From the NCBI RefSeq assembly GCF_009695865.1, contig NZ_VUNB01000006.1, positions 25,109-89,108 on the forward strand: a stretch of 64,000 nt of DNA, written 5' to 3'. Below the pieces are notes generated by a model that had not been told where the DNA came from, searched no databases, and worked only from the letters and a program-made list of their open reading frames with translations. Made by a program: the position numbers and the translations under genes. Source of the stretch: Allobaileyella intestinalis. GTDB lineage: Bacteria; Bacillota; Clostridia; Peptostreptococcales; Anaerovoracaceae. Below, in pieces: positions 1 through 9,556 of the stretch (position 1 is the stretch's first letter; the number at the start of each line of letters is the position of its first letter).

Positions 1-387
1 GAGAAGGCTTCCAAGAGACCTGGTTCTGCTGGTGAGAACCTGCTCATCATGCTGGAGAGCAGATTCGACAACGTAGTATTCAGAATGGGATTTGCCGCAA
101 CAAGAAGAGAGGCCAGACAGCTGGTTAACCACGGTCACTTCCTGGTAAACGGCAAGAAGGCTAACATTCCTTCAATGGAGCTTAAGCCTGGTGACGTAGT
201 AACCGTTAAGGAGAAGTCCCAGTCTTCCCCTAAGTTCAAAGAGCTGAAGGATATGGTGATCACATCTCCTAAGTGGATTGAGATCAACATGGACAAGTTC
301 GAGGGAAAGATCGTTGCTGCCCCTGCTCGTGAGGATGTGGACCTGCCAATCGAGGAGCACTACATCGTAGAGTTCTACTCAAGATAG
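1..387 (+). CDS. rpsD: 30S ribosomal protein S4, C-terminal part
   Basis: This is the 3' part of the S4 gene; the frame is open from base 1, so the start lies outside the window. S4 nucleates assembly of the 30S body by binding 16S rRNA. The visible part holds the S4 RNA-binding domain (RREARQLVNHGHFLVNGKK) followed by the usual tail ending in IVEFYSR. It is followed by rpoA and rplQ, the standard end of the alpha operon in Firmicutes. Codon use is strongly biased (AAG, CTG, GAG), as expected of a highly expressed gene. Confidence 0.97.
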   Translation, partial: EKASKRPGSAGENLLIMLESRFDNVVFRMGFAATRREARQLVNHGHFLVNGKKANIPSMELKPGDVVTVKEKSQSSPKFKELKDMVITSPKWIEINMDKFEGKIVAAPAREDVDLPIEEHYIVEFYSR

Positions 388-438
388 TAGAATTCTGATG
401 ATGGTGTACCGATTGGAAAGTAGATAGGGAGGAACATA

Positions 439-1386
439 ATGATCGAAATTGAAAAGCCTACGATCACTAAGGAAATCAGTGAGGATGGCAAATATGGTAA
501 GTTCGTCGTAGAACCTCTCGAAAGAGGATATGGTACTACGCTGGGCAACTGCATGAGAAGAATCCTCCTCAGCTCCCTGCCGGGCGCTGCAATCACATCT
601 GTCAAGATTGACGGAATTCTCCATGAGTTCTCAACAATCCCTGGCGTCAAGGAAGACGTTACAGAGATTATTCTGAACCTGAAGAGACTTGCCGTTAAGA
701 TCACAGGCGACGAGGATAAGAGAGCGATTATCAATGCAGTGGGACCAAAGGAAGTAACTGCCGCTGACATTATCGTTGATTCAGATACAGAAATCTTCAA
801 TCCTGATCTGCACATTGCCACACTGGCAGAGAACGCTACACTGGTAATGGAGATGAATATCGCATCCGGCAGAGGATACGTTCCTGCCGAGCAGAACAAA
901 ACTGAGTTCACACCTATTTCCGTTATCCCAGTAGATTCAATCTACACACCTGTTACAAGAGTAAATTATACTGTTGAGAACACGAGAGTAGGTCAGGTAA
1001 CGGATTACGATAAGCTGATCCTTGAACTCTGGACAGATGGATCCATAACTCCTGAGGAGGGCGTATCCATTGGAGCAAAGATCATGCTTGAACACCTTAA
1101 TCTGTTCATCGGTCTGGGTTCTGACGTAAAAGGAATGGAATTCATGATCGAGAAGGACGAGGACAGAAAGGAAAAGGCTCTTGAGATGACTATCGAAGAG
1201 CTGGAGCTGTCCGTACGTTCATTTAACTGCCTGAAGAGAGCTTCAATCAACACAGTTGAGGAGCTGACTCAGAGGACTGAAGAGGACATGATGAAGGTAA
1301 GGAACATGGGAATGAAGTCCCTTGTTGAGGTAAAGAACAAGCTTGCTGAGCTGGGACTGAGCCTCAAGCCTAATGACGAAAACTAA
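439..1386 (+). CDS. rpoA: DNA-directed RNA polymerase subunit alpha
   Basis: Alpha subunit of RNA polymerase, 315 residues, the normal length. The N-terminal dimerisation/assembly domain fills about residues 1-230 and contains [21 protein letters not shown] linker of about 20 residues leads to the C-terminal helix-hairpin-helix domain (about 250-310), which contacts UP elements and activators. The start is set by GGGAGG just upstream of ATG. It lies between rpsD and rplQ and is surely co-transcribed with both. Confidence 0.98.
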   Translation: MIEIEKPTITKEISEDGKYGKFVVEPLERGYGTTLGNCMRRILLSSLPGAAITSVKIDGILHEFSTIPGVKEDVTEIILNLKRLAVKITGDEDKRAIINAVGPKEVTAADIIVDSDTEIFNPDLHIATLAENATLVMEMNIASGRGYVPAEQNKTEFTPISVIPVDSIYTPVTRVNYTVENTRVGQVTDYDKLILELWTDGSITPEEGVSIGAKIMLEHLNLFIGLGSDVKGMEFMIEKDEDRKEKALEMTIEELELSVRSFNCLKRASINTVEELTQRTEEDMMKVRNMGMKSLVEVKNKLAELGLSLKPNDEN

Positions 1387-1405
1387 CTGAAAGGAGTAAC
1401 GGGGA

Positions 1406-1747
1406 ATGAACGGTTACAGAAAACTGGGCAGAGATACTGCGCACAGAAAGTCCATGCTCAGAAATCTTGTGACTGACCTTCTGAGAGAAGGCAGAATCAC
1501 AACTACCGAAAACAGAGCCAAGGAAGCCCGCAGACTTGCAGAGAAGATGATTACTCTTGGCAAGCGTGGAGACCTGCATGCCAGAAGACAGGCACTGGAG
1601 GTCATTATTGATGAAGACGTTGTTACAAAGCTCTTCGAGGAGATTGCTCCAAGATATGAGGCTAGAAACGGCGGATATACAAGAATTCTGAAGCTGGGAC
1701 CACGGCAGGGAGACAATGCTGAGGTCGTATATCTGGAGCTTGTATAG
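1406..1747 (+). CDS. rplQ: 50S ribosomal protein L17
   Basis: L17, 113 residues, a large-subunit protein near the tunnel exit. It begins [20 protein letters not shown], the family signature, and has the usual length of the short L17 form. GGAG lies upstream of the start and the gene is 19 bp after rpoA. It is the last gene of the ribosomal operon; a terminator follows at about 1788. Confidence 0.98.
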   Translation: MNGYRKLGRDTAHRKSMLRNLVTDLLREGRITTTENRAKEARRLAEKMITLGKRGDLHARRQALEVIIDEDVVTKLFEEIAPRYEARNGGYTRILKLGPRQGDNAEVVYLELV

Positions 1748-1787
1748 TTTCCATAAACCTGGCGCTGAGATATAAAGCGGATATGAT

Positions 1788-1827
1788 AGACTGTGGAGAA
1801 TGGGTTGCCTTCTCTACAGTCTTTTTC
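1788..1827 (+). terminator. Intrinsic terminator after rplQ
   Basis: AGACTGTGGAGAA pairs with TTCTCTACAGTCT across a 9-base loop and runs into five T. It ends the rpsD-rpoA-rplQ transcript. Confidence 0.85.
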
Positions 1828-1917
1828 ATAGTTATAACTCGCAGATTATTTGGATGAAATTTGATATGGACGGATACATGCAGATAAGGAAGTCGTGATG
1901 ACAGTTTCACACTGTGA

Positions 1918-1946
1918 TTGACAGCCACAGGATGTTTTATTATAAT
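1918..1946 (+). promoter_or_regulatory. Consensus sigmaA promoter of the SRP RNA gene
   Basis: TTGACA at 1918-1923 and TATAAT at 1941-1946 are both perfect and 17 bp apart. The predicted start, about 1953, is where the SRP RNA terminal helix begins. Confidence 0.85.
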
Positions 1947-1953
1947 AACTAAC

Positions 1954-2106
1954 AGCGCTCTTAGACAGCTTGCAGAGCTTCGGGGCCCTGCGCAACGGGA
2001 TACCGTGAACCTTGTCAGGTCCGAGAGGAAGCAGCAATAAGCGGATCATCTCGTGTGCCGCAGCAAAGCCTCGTTGATTCTGCAAGCTATCTAAGGGCGT
2101 TTTTTT
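1954..2106 (+). ncRNA. ffs: Signal recognition particle RNA
   Basis: The conserved SRP domain IV core (GTCAGGTCC, a GAGA tetraloop, GGAAGCAGC) lies at about 2015-2037. The ends form a long helix: GCTCTTAGACAGCTTGCAG near 1957 pairs, with G-U pairs, with CTGCAAGCTATCTAAGGGC near 2080-2098. A T-tract at 2100-2106 ends transcription. The RNA binds Ffh and targets membrane proteins co-translationally. At about 150 nt it is shorter than the roughly 270-nt Bacillus type with a full Alu domain, so the exact domain content is uncertain. Confidence 0.88.
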
Positions 2107-2165
2107 CATTTAAGAAGAAGACGAAGTGATACGAAATCCGGAATGCCTGGAAGGGAGGGAAGAAT

Positions 2166-4229
2166 ATGCATTTTGCACTGTATAGATCTGAAAGACCGGA
2201 AACTTTTGAAGAAATGATCGGTCAGAAGCATATTGTGAAGATCCTTCAGAACCAGCTGCGTACAGGGACGGTGAACCAGGCCTACCTTTTTACTGGAATA
2301 AGAGGTACGGGAAAGACTACAACAGCAAGGATACTGGCCAAAGCCCTGAACTGCACGGGAGATGGAGAACAGCTTCCCTGCGGCAAGTGTGAGAACTGCA
2401 AGGCCATAAGAGACGGCAAGTACATGGATGTAATCGAGATAGATGCTGCCTCCAACAACAAGGTAGACGATATCCGCTCACTAATTGACTCCGTGTATTA
2501 TCCACCTGTTCTGGGTAAATACAAGATATATATTATCGACGAGGTTCACATGCTTACGGATTCAGCGGAGAACGCCTTCCTTAAGACACTGGAAGAACCG
2601 CCGGAGTATGTGGTTTTTATACTGGCCACAACTGATCCGGAGAAGGTCAAGCCTACAATCCGTTCCCGGTGCATGACCCTGAATTTCAAGAGAGTTTCGG
2701 AGAATGAGCTGACGGAAGGAATGGCGGCCATTTGTTCCAGGAAAAATGTGAATATAACTGAGCAGGCCCTCAGGATGATAGCAAGAAGTTCTGACGGGTC
2801 GGTGAGAGATGCCCTGAGCACTCTTGAACAGTGCATAAGTGCCGGTGATGATCCGGTAACAGAAGAACTGGTAACGGAATACACAGGAAATGCAGGCAGG
2901 GATTTTTACCTTGGACTTACAGAGAATGTTTTCCGTCAGAATATGAACGGAGCTATGGAGGTAATCGACCAGGCCATCCGTTCGGGGGCGGATCCAAAGA
3001 TTCTCCTTTCTGAGTGGGTAAATCACATGAGGGACCTGATGGTGGTCAAAATGTCTGAGAAGCCAGAGGTCCTGGTGAAAGTTTCCCCTGAGAACATGGA
3101 GAGACTCAGGGAACAGGCATCTATGGTGGACATTGGAACTATTACAGGTGACATAAATCACCTGACACAGATGGGTAACCTGGGAAAGTACTCCTCTCAA
3201 GGGAGAGTCCTTCTCGAGACAGCGGCTGTGCAGCTGATGACGGGCAATACGGGTATTTTGAATACATCGGTTCCGGCTGTTCCAGCTGCACCGGCAGTTT
3301 CTGCCAGAGGAGTTGCACCAGCTGCGCCAGTTGAACCTGTTTCAGCAGGAAGGGCGGAGGCTGCCAGGGGAAGAGTCAGTTCAGCACAGGCTCCAGTTTC
3401 CAGTAAGAAAAGGCCTGAGGCCGGCAAAGGAAAACCGAAGGCTGCTCCTAGAACTGCCATGACTTCCAGAGCCATGGCTGCTGCCCAAGGAAATTCAGGA
3501 GAAAGTCAAAAATCATCAGGTACTTCCAGGCAGATCAAAGGGACACCACCATCAACCTCACCATCTGTTGATGGAATACAGAATACGGCATCATCAGCAG
3601 ATCTGAAACAGATGTGGAACTTCATAGTGAAGGAAATGGAAAGCAGAAGCCCTTCTAATCACGTGATTTTCATGAATCTGGAACTGACAGCAGTTCTGGA
3701 CGGGGAAGTGATGATATCTGCCCTGAAAAAGCGCACACTGGCCCTGGCCGGCAATATGAAGGACGAAATAAATCAACTGGTTAAATCCAGGTATGGAAAC
3801 AGTTATTTTGTTACCATCAGAGAGAAGAAAGCAAACGAAAGCGTTGCAAAGGCTTCCAAAAAACAGCAGAATTCCGCAAGGGATGGCAATTCCTCAGATC
3901 AGAACTCGGCAAAGAGTATTGAGGCTCTGGCGGCACTGGCACAGCTGAAAAAGGCCCAGTCTGGCGGCAGAGCATCAGAAGAACCGGTTTTTCAGCCAGA
4001 TGATGAGGAAACAGAATATTTCTATGAAGGACCAGAAGGCCCATATGATGAGGAAGACTACATCACGCCTCCTGCCGATTACGTACCGCCGGAAGTAGAA
4101 AATTTTTCCATGGAAAACCAGGACGAAATAGAAGATTTCATGGATGAAGAGGAATCTTCCGCTGATGAGGATGTAGAGTCCCAGGTTAAGAACGTGCTGG
4201 GACAAGGAATAAAGTTTACAATAGACTAA
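2166..4229 (+). CDS. dnaX: DNA polymerase III subunit gamma/tau
   Basis: Clamp-loader ATPase that organises the replisome, 687 residues. Walker A GIRGTGKT is at 44-51, zinc-binding cysteines are at 63, 72, 75 and 78, and Walker B IIDEVH is at 123-128. After the AAA+ and collar domains (to about 360) comes a low-complexity Ala/Pro/Ser linker, then a tau-specific C-terminal part and an acidic tail. The start follows GGGAGGG. I see no obvious programmed frameshift site, so one product is assumed. ybaB and recR follow, the standard dnaX-ybaB-recR order. Confidence 0.97.
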   Translation: MHFALYRSERPETFEEMIGQKHIVKILQNQLRTGTVNQAYLFTGIRGTGKTTTARILAKALNCTGDGEQLPCGKCENCKAIRDGKYMDVIEIDAASNNKVDDIRSLIDSVYYPPVLGKYKIYIIDEVHMLTDSAENAFLKTLEEPPEYVVFILATTDPEKVKPTIRSRCMTLNFKRVSENELTEGMAAICSRKNVNITEQALRMIARSSDGSVRDALSTLEQCISAGDDPVTEELVTEYTGNAGRDFYLGLTENVFRQNMNGAMEVIDQAIRSGADPKILLSEWVNHMRDLMVVKMSEKPEVLVKVSPENMERLREQASMVDIGTITGDINHLTQMGNLGKYSSQGRVLLETAAVQLMTGNTGILNTSVPAVPAAPAVSARGVAPAAPVEPVSAGRAEAARGRVSSAQAPVSSKKRPEAGKGKPKAAPRTAMTSRAMAAAQGNSGESQKSSGTSRQIKGTPPSTSPSVDGIQNTASSADLKQMWNFIVKEMESRSPSNHVIFMNLELTAVLDGEVMISALKKRTLALAGNMKDEINQLVKSRYGNSYFVTIREKKANESVAKASKKQQNSARDGNSSDQNSAKSIEALAALAQLKKAQSGGRASEEPVFQPDDEETEYFYEGPEGPYDEEDYITPPADYVPPEVENFSMENQDEIEDFMDEEESSADEDVESQVKNVLGQGIKFTID

Positions 4230-4274
4230 GATATAAAAAGCGATTTGTATGGGCAAAGCCCGGAAAGGACTGAA

Positions 4275-4625
4275 ATGGGAAGAGGAATGAGAGCTGGCAA
4301 GAAGCCTAAGACTGGTGGAGGAAGCATGCAGCAGCAGCTGAAGCAGGTTCAGGCTATGCAGAGAGAGATGGAAGAGGCCCAGGCACACCTGGGAGAAAAG
4401 GAAGTGACAACTACTGCCGGAGGCGGCGCCGTTGAAGTTACTGTAAACGGCAACAAGGAGCTGACGGCACTGAAGCTGGATAAGGACGTTATCGATCCTG
4501 AGGATCCTGAAATGCTGCAGGATCTCATCATTGCAGCGGTAAATGAGGGAATGAGACAGGTAGATGAGCTGGTTGAAGAGCAGATGAGGGGAATTACAGG
4601 AGGACTTAACATTCCGGGACTGTAA
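4275..4625 (+). CDS. YbaB/EbfC family nucleoid-associated protein
   Basis: Small DNA-binding protein of the YbaB/EbfC family, 116 residues from the chosen start. An upstream in-frame ATG at 4245 would add 10 residues, but GGAAAGG sits about 7 bp before the ATG at 4275 and family members begin near there. The N-terminus is Gly/Lys-rich and a glutamine-rich helix (MQQQLKQVQAMQREMEEA) follows. The gene is between dnaX and recR, the conserved position for this family; the proteins dimerise and bind DNA. Confidence 0.93.
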   Translation: MGRGMRAGKKPKTGGGSMQQQLKQVQAMQREMEEAQAHLGEKEVTTTAGGGAVEVTVNGNKELTALKLDKDVIDPEDPEMLQDLIIAAVNEGMRQVDELVEEQMRGITGGLNIPGL

Positions 4626-4657
4626 ACCCAGCACTGCAGTCATAAGAAGGAGAGCAG

Positions 4658-5260
4658 ATGAGGGAATATCCGCGGCCGCTGAACAGGCTTGTAAATGAAT
4701 TGTCGAAATTGCCGGGAATAGGGGGGAAGACCGCCCAGAGACTGGCTTTTCACATTTTGTCTCTCAGCGATCAGGAGGCTGAGAATCTGGCAGATTCCAT
4801 TGTAGGTGCCAGGAGAAGTCTCCACTACTGTTCAATCTGCGGGAATCTCACCGACCAGGATCCGTGTATTTATTGCAGCGACGAGACCAGAGATCCCTCC
4901 GTCATTTGTGTGGTGGAAACGCCTCAGGACGTTATAGCCATGGAGCGAATCCGGGAGTACAGAGGGAGATATCACGTTCTTCACGGGGCAATTTCTCCGG
5001 CAGAAGGAATCGGTCCAAACGAGATTAATCTGAAGTCCCTTATTGTGAGGCTCCAGAAGGATGACCGGGTTAAGGAGATCATCGTGGCAACCAACCCAAA
5101 CATTGAAGGAGAGGCTACGGCCATGTATATTGCCCGGCTCCTTAAGCCCACAGGCATAAAGATAACAAGAATCGCCCACGGAATACCGGTGGGAGGGGAT
5201 CTTGAGTATGCGGATGAGATCACCCTGCTGAAGGCAATGGAAGGCAGAAGAGAGATATGA
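4658..5260 (+). CDS. recR: Recombination mediator protein RecR
   Basis: RecR, 200 residues, works with RecO (and RecF) to load RecA at gaps. It shows an N-terminal helix-hairpin-helix ([17 protein letters not shown]), a C4 zinc finger with cysteines 58, 61, 70 and 73, and a Toprim domain containing [13 protein letters not shown] and the usual C-terminal end. AAGGAG precedes the ATG. It ends the dnaX-ybaB-recR group and is followed at once by a terminator. Confidence 0.97.
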   Translation: MREYPRPLNRLVNELSKLPGIGGKTAQRLAFHILSLSDQEAENLADSIVGARRSLHYCSICGNLTDQDPCIYCSDETRDPSVICVVETPQDVIAMERIREYRGRYHVLHGAISPAEGIGPNEINLKSLIVRLQKDDRVKEIIVATNPNIEGEATAMYIARLLKPTGIKITRIAHGIPVGGDLEYADEITLLKAMEGRREI

Positions 5261-5263
5261 TAT

Positions 5264-5291
5264 GAAAAAAAGCGCCATCCGGCGCTTTTTT
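5264..5291 (+). terminator. Intrinsic terminator after recR
   Basis: A-run, then GCGCC-ATCC-GGCGC, then six T (5286-5291). The symmetry of A- and T-runs means it may also serve the convergent gene at 5326. Confidence 0.88.
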
Positions 5292-5325
5292 GATTGTGAG
5301 GAGTATTGGGGGATTTGCAGATCCC

Positions 5326-7791
5326 TTACTCTGCAGGGTTATCGTAAATTGTCTTGATTATGCTGTTAATCTCAGGAGAGTCGCTGTAACGGACTGCCTT
5401 GGTTTTTACAAAAAAGGTGAATTTCAAGTTCCGGGCCCTGTGGACGGACTGGATAGAATCAGAAATATTTTTTGAGAATTTTCTGAATTCAACGGAGTTT
5501 TTTGGCTGGAACAGCATGAAAATATCTCCGTTTCCTGCATAGCTTATGACAGCTTTATTTCCAGCTGTGCTGCGGATCTGATGGGATACTTCCTGCATTA
5601 CTATGGCGGTGTTCTCCCTGCCCAGCTCCTCCAGAACTCTGGAATAACCGTGAAGGTGGAATTTCTCCATAACAAAATCCGTGCGGTTCTCCTCCCAGGA
5701 CAGGGTATACTCTCTCAGGGTCGCCATGAATCCCCGGGGATTGAGAAAACCAGTTTCTTCATCAATGAAAATGCGGAGAGCATCTCTGGCATTCTTCTCA
5801 AGGGTGCTGTCTGAATCTACGAAGTAACCAATCAGCCCTGTAATCTGCCCGTCTTTATAGAGAGGCAGCTTAGTAGCCATAATATTGCGGAGAACGCCTT
5901 TCGCAATGCATTTTCCTGGGCTTGAGATAACGTGTTTTCCTTCATTTAAAACAGCGTGCTCGTCGTTATAATAGGGAGCTGAATTAATGTGCCAGCCCAT
6001 ATCCTCGTCAGTTTTTCCTATGATTTCTGAAACCCTATTAATGCCGAAATACTGCAGAAAAGCATTTGATGCCCCCAGAAACCTGCGGTTTCTGTCTTTC
6101 CAGAAGAACATGAGAGTGCTTCCGGAAATGAGGTTGCGCCACATGTCAGGTACGGTCAGCTCTTCAGTGCCTGACCCTGTAACAGCAGGAAGATCGGAGG
6201 CTGCCATAAGAGGCGTGAACCCTTCGTAGATCTTTCGGGATACCGTCGGGTTTATGGTTGCCTTATGGCGGAAGGCTACAACATAGCCTTTGTTTTTCCC
6301 TTTACCGCACATGATGCAAATTTCATGCCAGGTGGTTGTGCCATCTGGGTTTTTGAATCTGAATATGTCTGATACGAATCCTGTGTCAGTGAGAAGGCAT
6401 CTCTTTTCCAGGGTCTCAAGATCTAAGAAGCTCCGGAAGCGGTTGATGTCTTCAGGAAAAAGGTGATTCTCCAGAATGTCGTCAATGTAGCGGTCAAGGA
6501 ACCCTCTTTTTTTCACAAAACCGTTGTTCTCACCCCACACGAACTCCAGGGTGCGGGTCTCAGTGTTCAGTATGGAAATCTTGTTGAAAATTCTCATGCT
6601 GTCACGGAGGAGGCCGTTAAGAGTAGAATTGGCCAAGGTGCTGTCAGACATGGAAATATTGGCCAGCTTTATCAGATAGATCCGGCTGGAAGAATTTCTG
6701 GTGACTTCACAGGCAGTTATCTGAAGGTAGTTGCCTTCGTAGCTTACGAAGTGGCGGAATTCTTTTCCCTCCTGTGGAAGAGCTCGAAGGAAAGGAATTA
6801 TCTGTGAACCCAGGTAAGATTCCTCCTGGGAAAAATAATCTCCTCCCGTAAACACCGGCATAAGCCCGCAGTTTGTCCTCTCTATATCGTGTCCCTTGCT
6901 TACGAATACTGTTTTCAAACGGAGAAAATCGTCCTCCAGAATGGCGATGGGAGCGTCGGTTTTGAGGTTAATCTCACCAACCTTGTCCCAGAAAGGTGCT
7001 TCGCTTCTGGTCTCCATAACCAGGTGGTGCTTTTTCAAAATCTGAATGACCTGGTCGTAGGGAGCAGGTTTGGCAAAATAATATCCCTGAATGAACTCAC
7101 AACCTGCATCCCGCAGGAAGCGGAACTGATCATCTGTTTCCACTCCTTCTGCAAGAGTCTGGATGCCTATTTCCTTGGACATCTGGATAACAGAAGAAAT
7201 GATGGAGCGGGATTTTCTGGAAAATGAAGTGAAAAATCCCTTGTCTATCTTAAGAACATCTATGTGATAATCTTTTAAAACGTTAAGGGAGCTGTAGCCG
7301 CTGCCGAAATCGTCCATCCACACTTCAAAGCCGCCTCTGGACAAGCGTTCCATCTGTTCGTGAAGAAAAACAGGGTCGCCCCTGACCATGGTTTCTGTGA
7401 TCTCAATCTTGAGATAGCTGTGTGGAATATCATAATGCCGGGTGCAGTCTTCTATAAATTCTACGATATCAGTTGACTGAAAGTCTTCAAGAGACAGGTT
7501 TACAGACACAGGAACAACGCTGCGGCCGGCCTCAACTTCACGGCGGTACAGTTTGCATACTTCTTCTATAATATGCATATCCAGAATATGGATAAGATGG
7601 TGCTTCTCCAGTGGTGCTATGAACAGAACCGGTGAAATAAGACCGTGTTCAGAATCCCTCCATCGGGCCAGAGCCTCGAAGGAAGAGACTTTACCGGATA
7701 GAGACCTTATGTGAGGCTGAAACCAGACCTCTATTTCCCCCTTATCAACAGCACTCTGAATATTATCTATAAGATATCGTTCGTCAAGCAT
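5326..7791 (-). CDS. EAL-domain c-di-GMP phosphodiesterase with PAS and degenerate GGDEF regions
   Basis: Large signalling protein, 821 residues, with no evident membrane segments. The N-terminal EAL domain (about 1-255) keeps the catalytic set: EALARW at 39-44, N98 in SVNLS, E130 in EITET, DD160-161, K181/K184, E215 in AEGVET and Q235. It should hydrolyse c-di-GMP. The middle holds PAS-like sensory regions (about 265-650). The C-terminal part (about 665-815) has GGDEF-domain spacing, but the active loop reads AGNGD, so it should not make c-di-GMP and may bind GTP or regulate. The start follows AGGGACT. It is convergent with recR and not in an operon. Confidence 0.85.
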   Translation of the reverse strand: MLDERYLIDNIQSAVDKGEIEVWFQPHIRSLSGKVSSFEALARWRDSEHGLISPVLFIAPLEKHHLIHILDMHIIEEVCKLYRREVEAGRSVVPVSVNLSLEDFQSTDIVEFIEDCTRHYDIPHSYLKIEITETMVRGDPVFLHEQMERLSRGGFEVWMDDFGSGYSSLNVLKDYHIDVLKIDKGFFTSFSRKSRSIISSVIQMSKEIGIQTLAEGVETDDQFRFLRDAGCEFIQGYYFAKPAPYDQVIQILKKHHLVMETRSEAPFWDKVGEINLKTDAPIAILEDDFLRLKTVFVSKGHDIERTNCGLMPVFTGGDYFSQEESYLGSQIIPFLRALPQEGKEFRHFVSYEGNYLQITACEVTRNSSSRIYLIKLANISMSDSTLANSTLNGLLRDSMRIFNKISILNTETRTLEFVWGENNGFVKKRGFLDRYIDDILENHLFPEDINRFRSFLDLETLEKRCLLTDTGFVSDIFRFKNPDGTTTWHEICIMCGKGKNKGYVVAFRHKATINPTVSRKIYEGFTPLMAASDLPAVTGSGTEELTVPDMWRNLISGSTLMFFWKDRNRRFLGASNAFLQYFGINRVSEIIGKTDEDMGWHINSAPYYNDEHAVLNEGKHVISSPGKCIAKGVLRNIMATKLPLYKDGQITGLIGYFVDSDSTLEKNARDALRIFIDEETGFLNPRGFMATLREYTLSWEENRTDFVMEKFHLHGYSRVLEELGRENTAIVMQEVSHQIRSTAGNKAVISYAGNGDIFMLFQPKNSVEFRKFSKNISDSIQSVHRARNLKFTFFVKTKAVRYSDSPEINSIIKTIYDNPAE

Positions 7792-8055
7792 TAACCAGTC
7801 CCTTAATAAAAATACAATAATAAGAATAAATCAACATACAGATAAATAATACACAAAAAAACAAATAATGTAAATTATAGCGTATTTCAGGAAAAAGTGA
7901 GAAGGAAATTTTGGAGAGAAGGGATAGTTCAGGGAAAAATACAATGTGTACTCTGCCATGTAAATTAGCGGAGAATTCAGTTGTTGAGATGAAATAATGG
8001 AATGACAAGGAAGCCATGGCCATGAATTTTTATTCTCAAGAGTATTCGTGTATTC

Positions 8056-8088
8056 GTAAAAAAGGCGGTCCCAAATTGATTTGGGACC
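8056..8088 (-). terminator. Intrinsic terminator after butyrate kinase
   Basis: Perfect 10-bp hairpin GGTCCCAAAT-TG-ATTTGGGACC at 8067-8088, followed on the minus strand by a T-run (plus-strand A-run at 8058-8063). Confidence 0.88.
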
Positions 8089-8133
8089 GACTCTTCTCAT
8101 TAGTTGAAAATTATTATCCGATTGCTGATATCA

Positions 8134-9303
8134 CTATTCGTGATACTTTGCAGGGGAAGTATAAGGCTCAACTCCCTGGCAGATGCGGATACGATCTGTG
8201 GCGCTTGCCTTGATCTGTCCGAAGTTCTGGAGCTTCTCCTTGCCCTGAAGTACTCTGAGAGCACCACCTGCCAGAGCCTCCATCTCGTACTCACCTGCCA
8301 TTACTTCTACAGGAGCAATCCAGTCAACGAGCTTGATGATGTTCTGTGTGAGCATCTTGGAGTAGGCAATACCTCCGGTAAGGATGATTCTATCAACCTT
8401 TCCTGCAACAGGAACTGCCAGTGTGCCGATATCCTTGGCAACTCTGTATGCCATTGCGTCGTAAACGATCTTTGCATACTCATCGCCGGCTTCGATCATC
8501 TTCTCAACTTCGATGGCATCTGTAGTACCCAGGTGAGCCTTCAGACCGCCCTCGCCGTGGAATCTCTTAACTACATCCTTTACAGTCTTGCCCTCAGCCA
8601 GTTTCTTGGCTGTGAATCCGATGAGCTCCTTAGCGCTTACTCCGCCGCCTCTTTCTGGTGTGAAGTTGCCCTCGTCATCGTTAACGGCATCAATGTTGGT
8701 TCCCTTGTGATAAAGACGTATAGAAGAACCGCCGCCCAAATGTGCAACGATGAATGTGCAGTCATCGAAGTCCTTGTGCAGTACTTCCTCAGCACACTTG
8801 ATAGCCATGGCTCTTGTGTTCAGTGTGTGACCTACTGTGAAGCGAGGAATCTCAGGAACTCCTGTTACTCTTGCAATTGGCTGCATCTCGTCTGTTCCGA
8901 TAGCATCGTAGATGCATGCAGGAATGCCATACTGCTTCTTCAGGTCGAAGGCAACAAGGCTGCCCAGCAGGGAAGCGTGAGGATAGAGCTCCTCAGGTCT
9001 TGTAAGGTAGTCAACCATCTCCTGGTCAATCTCAATAGCGCCGTGAGGACATGCGATGATGTTTCCGCCTCTTGAGCATACTGCTGTCAGAGAATCTGTG
9101 GTGATTCCGTTCTTCTTGAGAGCATCATAGATCTTGTCTCTTCTGAACTCGAACTGATCGATAACACCCTTGAACTGGCTCATCTCCTCCTGGGAGTGGC
9201 GGATTGTCTCTTTGAAAACTTCCTTTGTATCGTCATATACAGCAATCTTGCTGGATGTAGAACCCAGGTTGAGAACCAGGATTCTTTCGGTCTTGTTACC
9301 CAT
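8134..9303 (-). CDS. buk: Butyrate kinase
   Basis: Converts butyryl phosphate and ADP to butyrate and ATP, the last step of the Ptb-Buk route. The protein belongs to the acetate/butyrate kinase fold: LVLNLGSTSSK near the N-terminus, YDAIGTDEM, VGHTLNTRAMA, FIVAHLGGGSS, DDEGNFTPERGGG and a late ALAGGALRVL. The spacing and these motifs fit butyrate rather than acetate kinase. At 389 residues it is about 30 longer than usual, from a C-terminal tail (YTSPAKYHE end). GGAGGG precedes the ATG. No phosphotransbutyrylase is adjacent, so that gene must lie elsewhere. A branched-chain fatty acid kinase role is possible. Confidence 0.92.
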   Translation of the reverse strand: MGNKTERILVLNLGSTSSKIAVYDDTKEVFKETIRHSQEEMSQFKGVIDQFEFRRDKIYDALKKNGITTDSLTAVCSRGGNIIACPHGAIEIDQEMVDYLTRPEELYPHASLLGSLVAFDLKKQYGIPACIYDAIGTDEMQPIARVTGVPEIPRFTVGHTLNTRAMAIKCAEEVLHKDFDDCTFIVAHLGGGSSIRLYHKGTNIDAVNDDEGNFTPERGGGVSAKELIGFTAKKLAEGKTVKDVVKRFHGEGGLKAHLGTTDAIEVEKMIEAGDEYAKIVYDAMAYRVAKDIGTLAVPVAGKVDRIILTGGIAYSKMLTQNIIKLVDWIAPVEVMAGEYEMEALAGGALRVLQGKEKLQNFGQIKASATDRIRICQGVEPYTSPAKYHE

Positions 9304-9473
9304 TGGTATAACCCTCCTGTTGTTTAAATTAATTTTTCATATTTATTTTATTATAAGGTTTTGAAAGCCAATCTGAAAGGAAAAACTTAGGCTTAAATGT
9401 GCTGTTTCTGTGAAAATACAGGAGAAAACAAGGCAGAGACTATGTTCCGCCTAGGACGGACATAAATTCGCAA

Positions 9474-9502
9474 TTGACGGAATTTATCGAATCTGATATA
9501 CT
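9474..9502 (+). promoter_or_regulatory. SigmaA promoter for the thrH-like gene
   Basis: TTGACG (9474-9479), 17-bp spacer, TATACT (9497-9502), about 55 bp before the ATG at 9557. Confidence 0.7.
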
Positions 9503-9556
9503 CAGCATTACAAATTTGTGGAATCTTACAATAGAGATGCGGACAGGGGGATTAAT

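Noticed and set aside
8104..9075. Long plus-strand open frame opposite butyrate kinase
   Set aside because: It has no ribosome binding site and its translation is Cys/Leu/Ser-rich without family features; it mirrors the codon bias of buk on the other strand.
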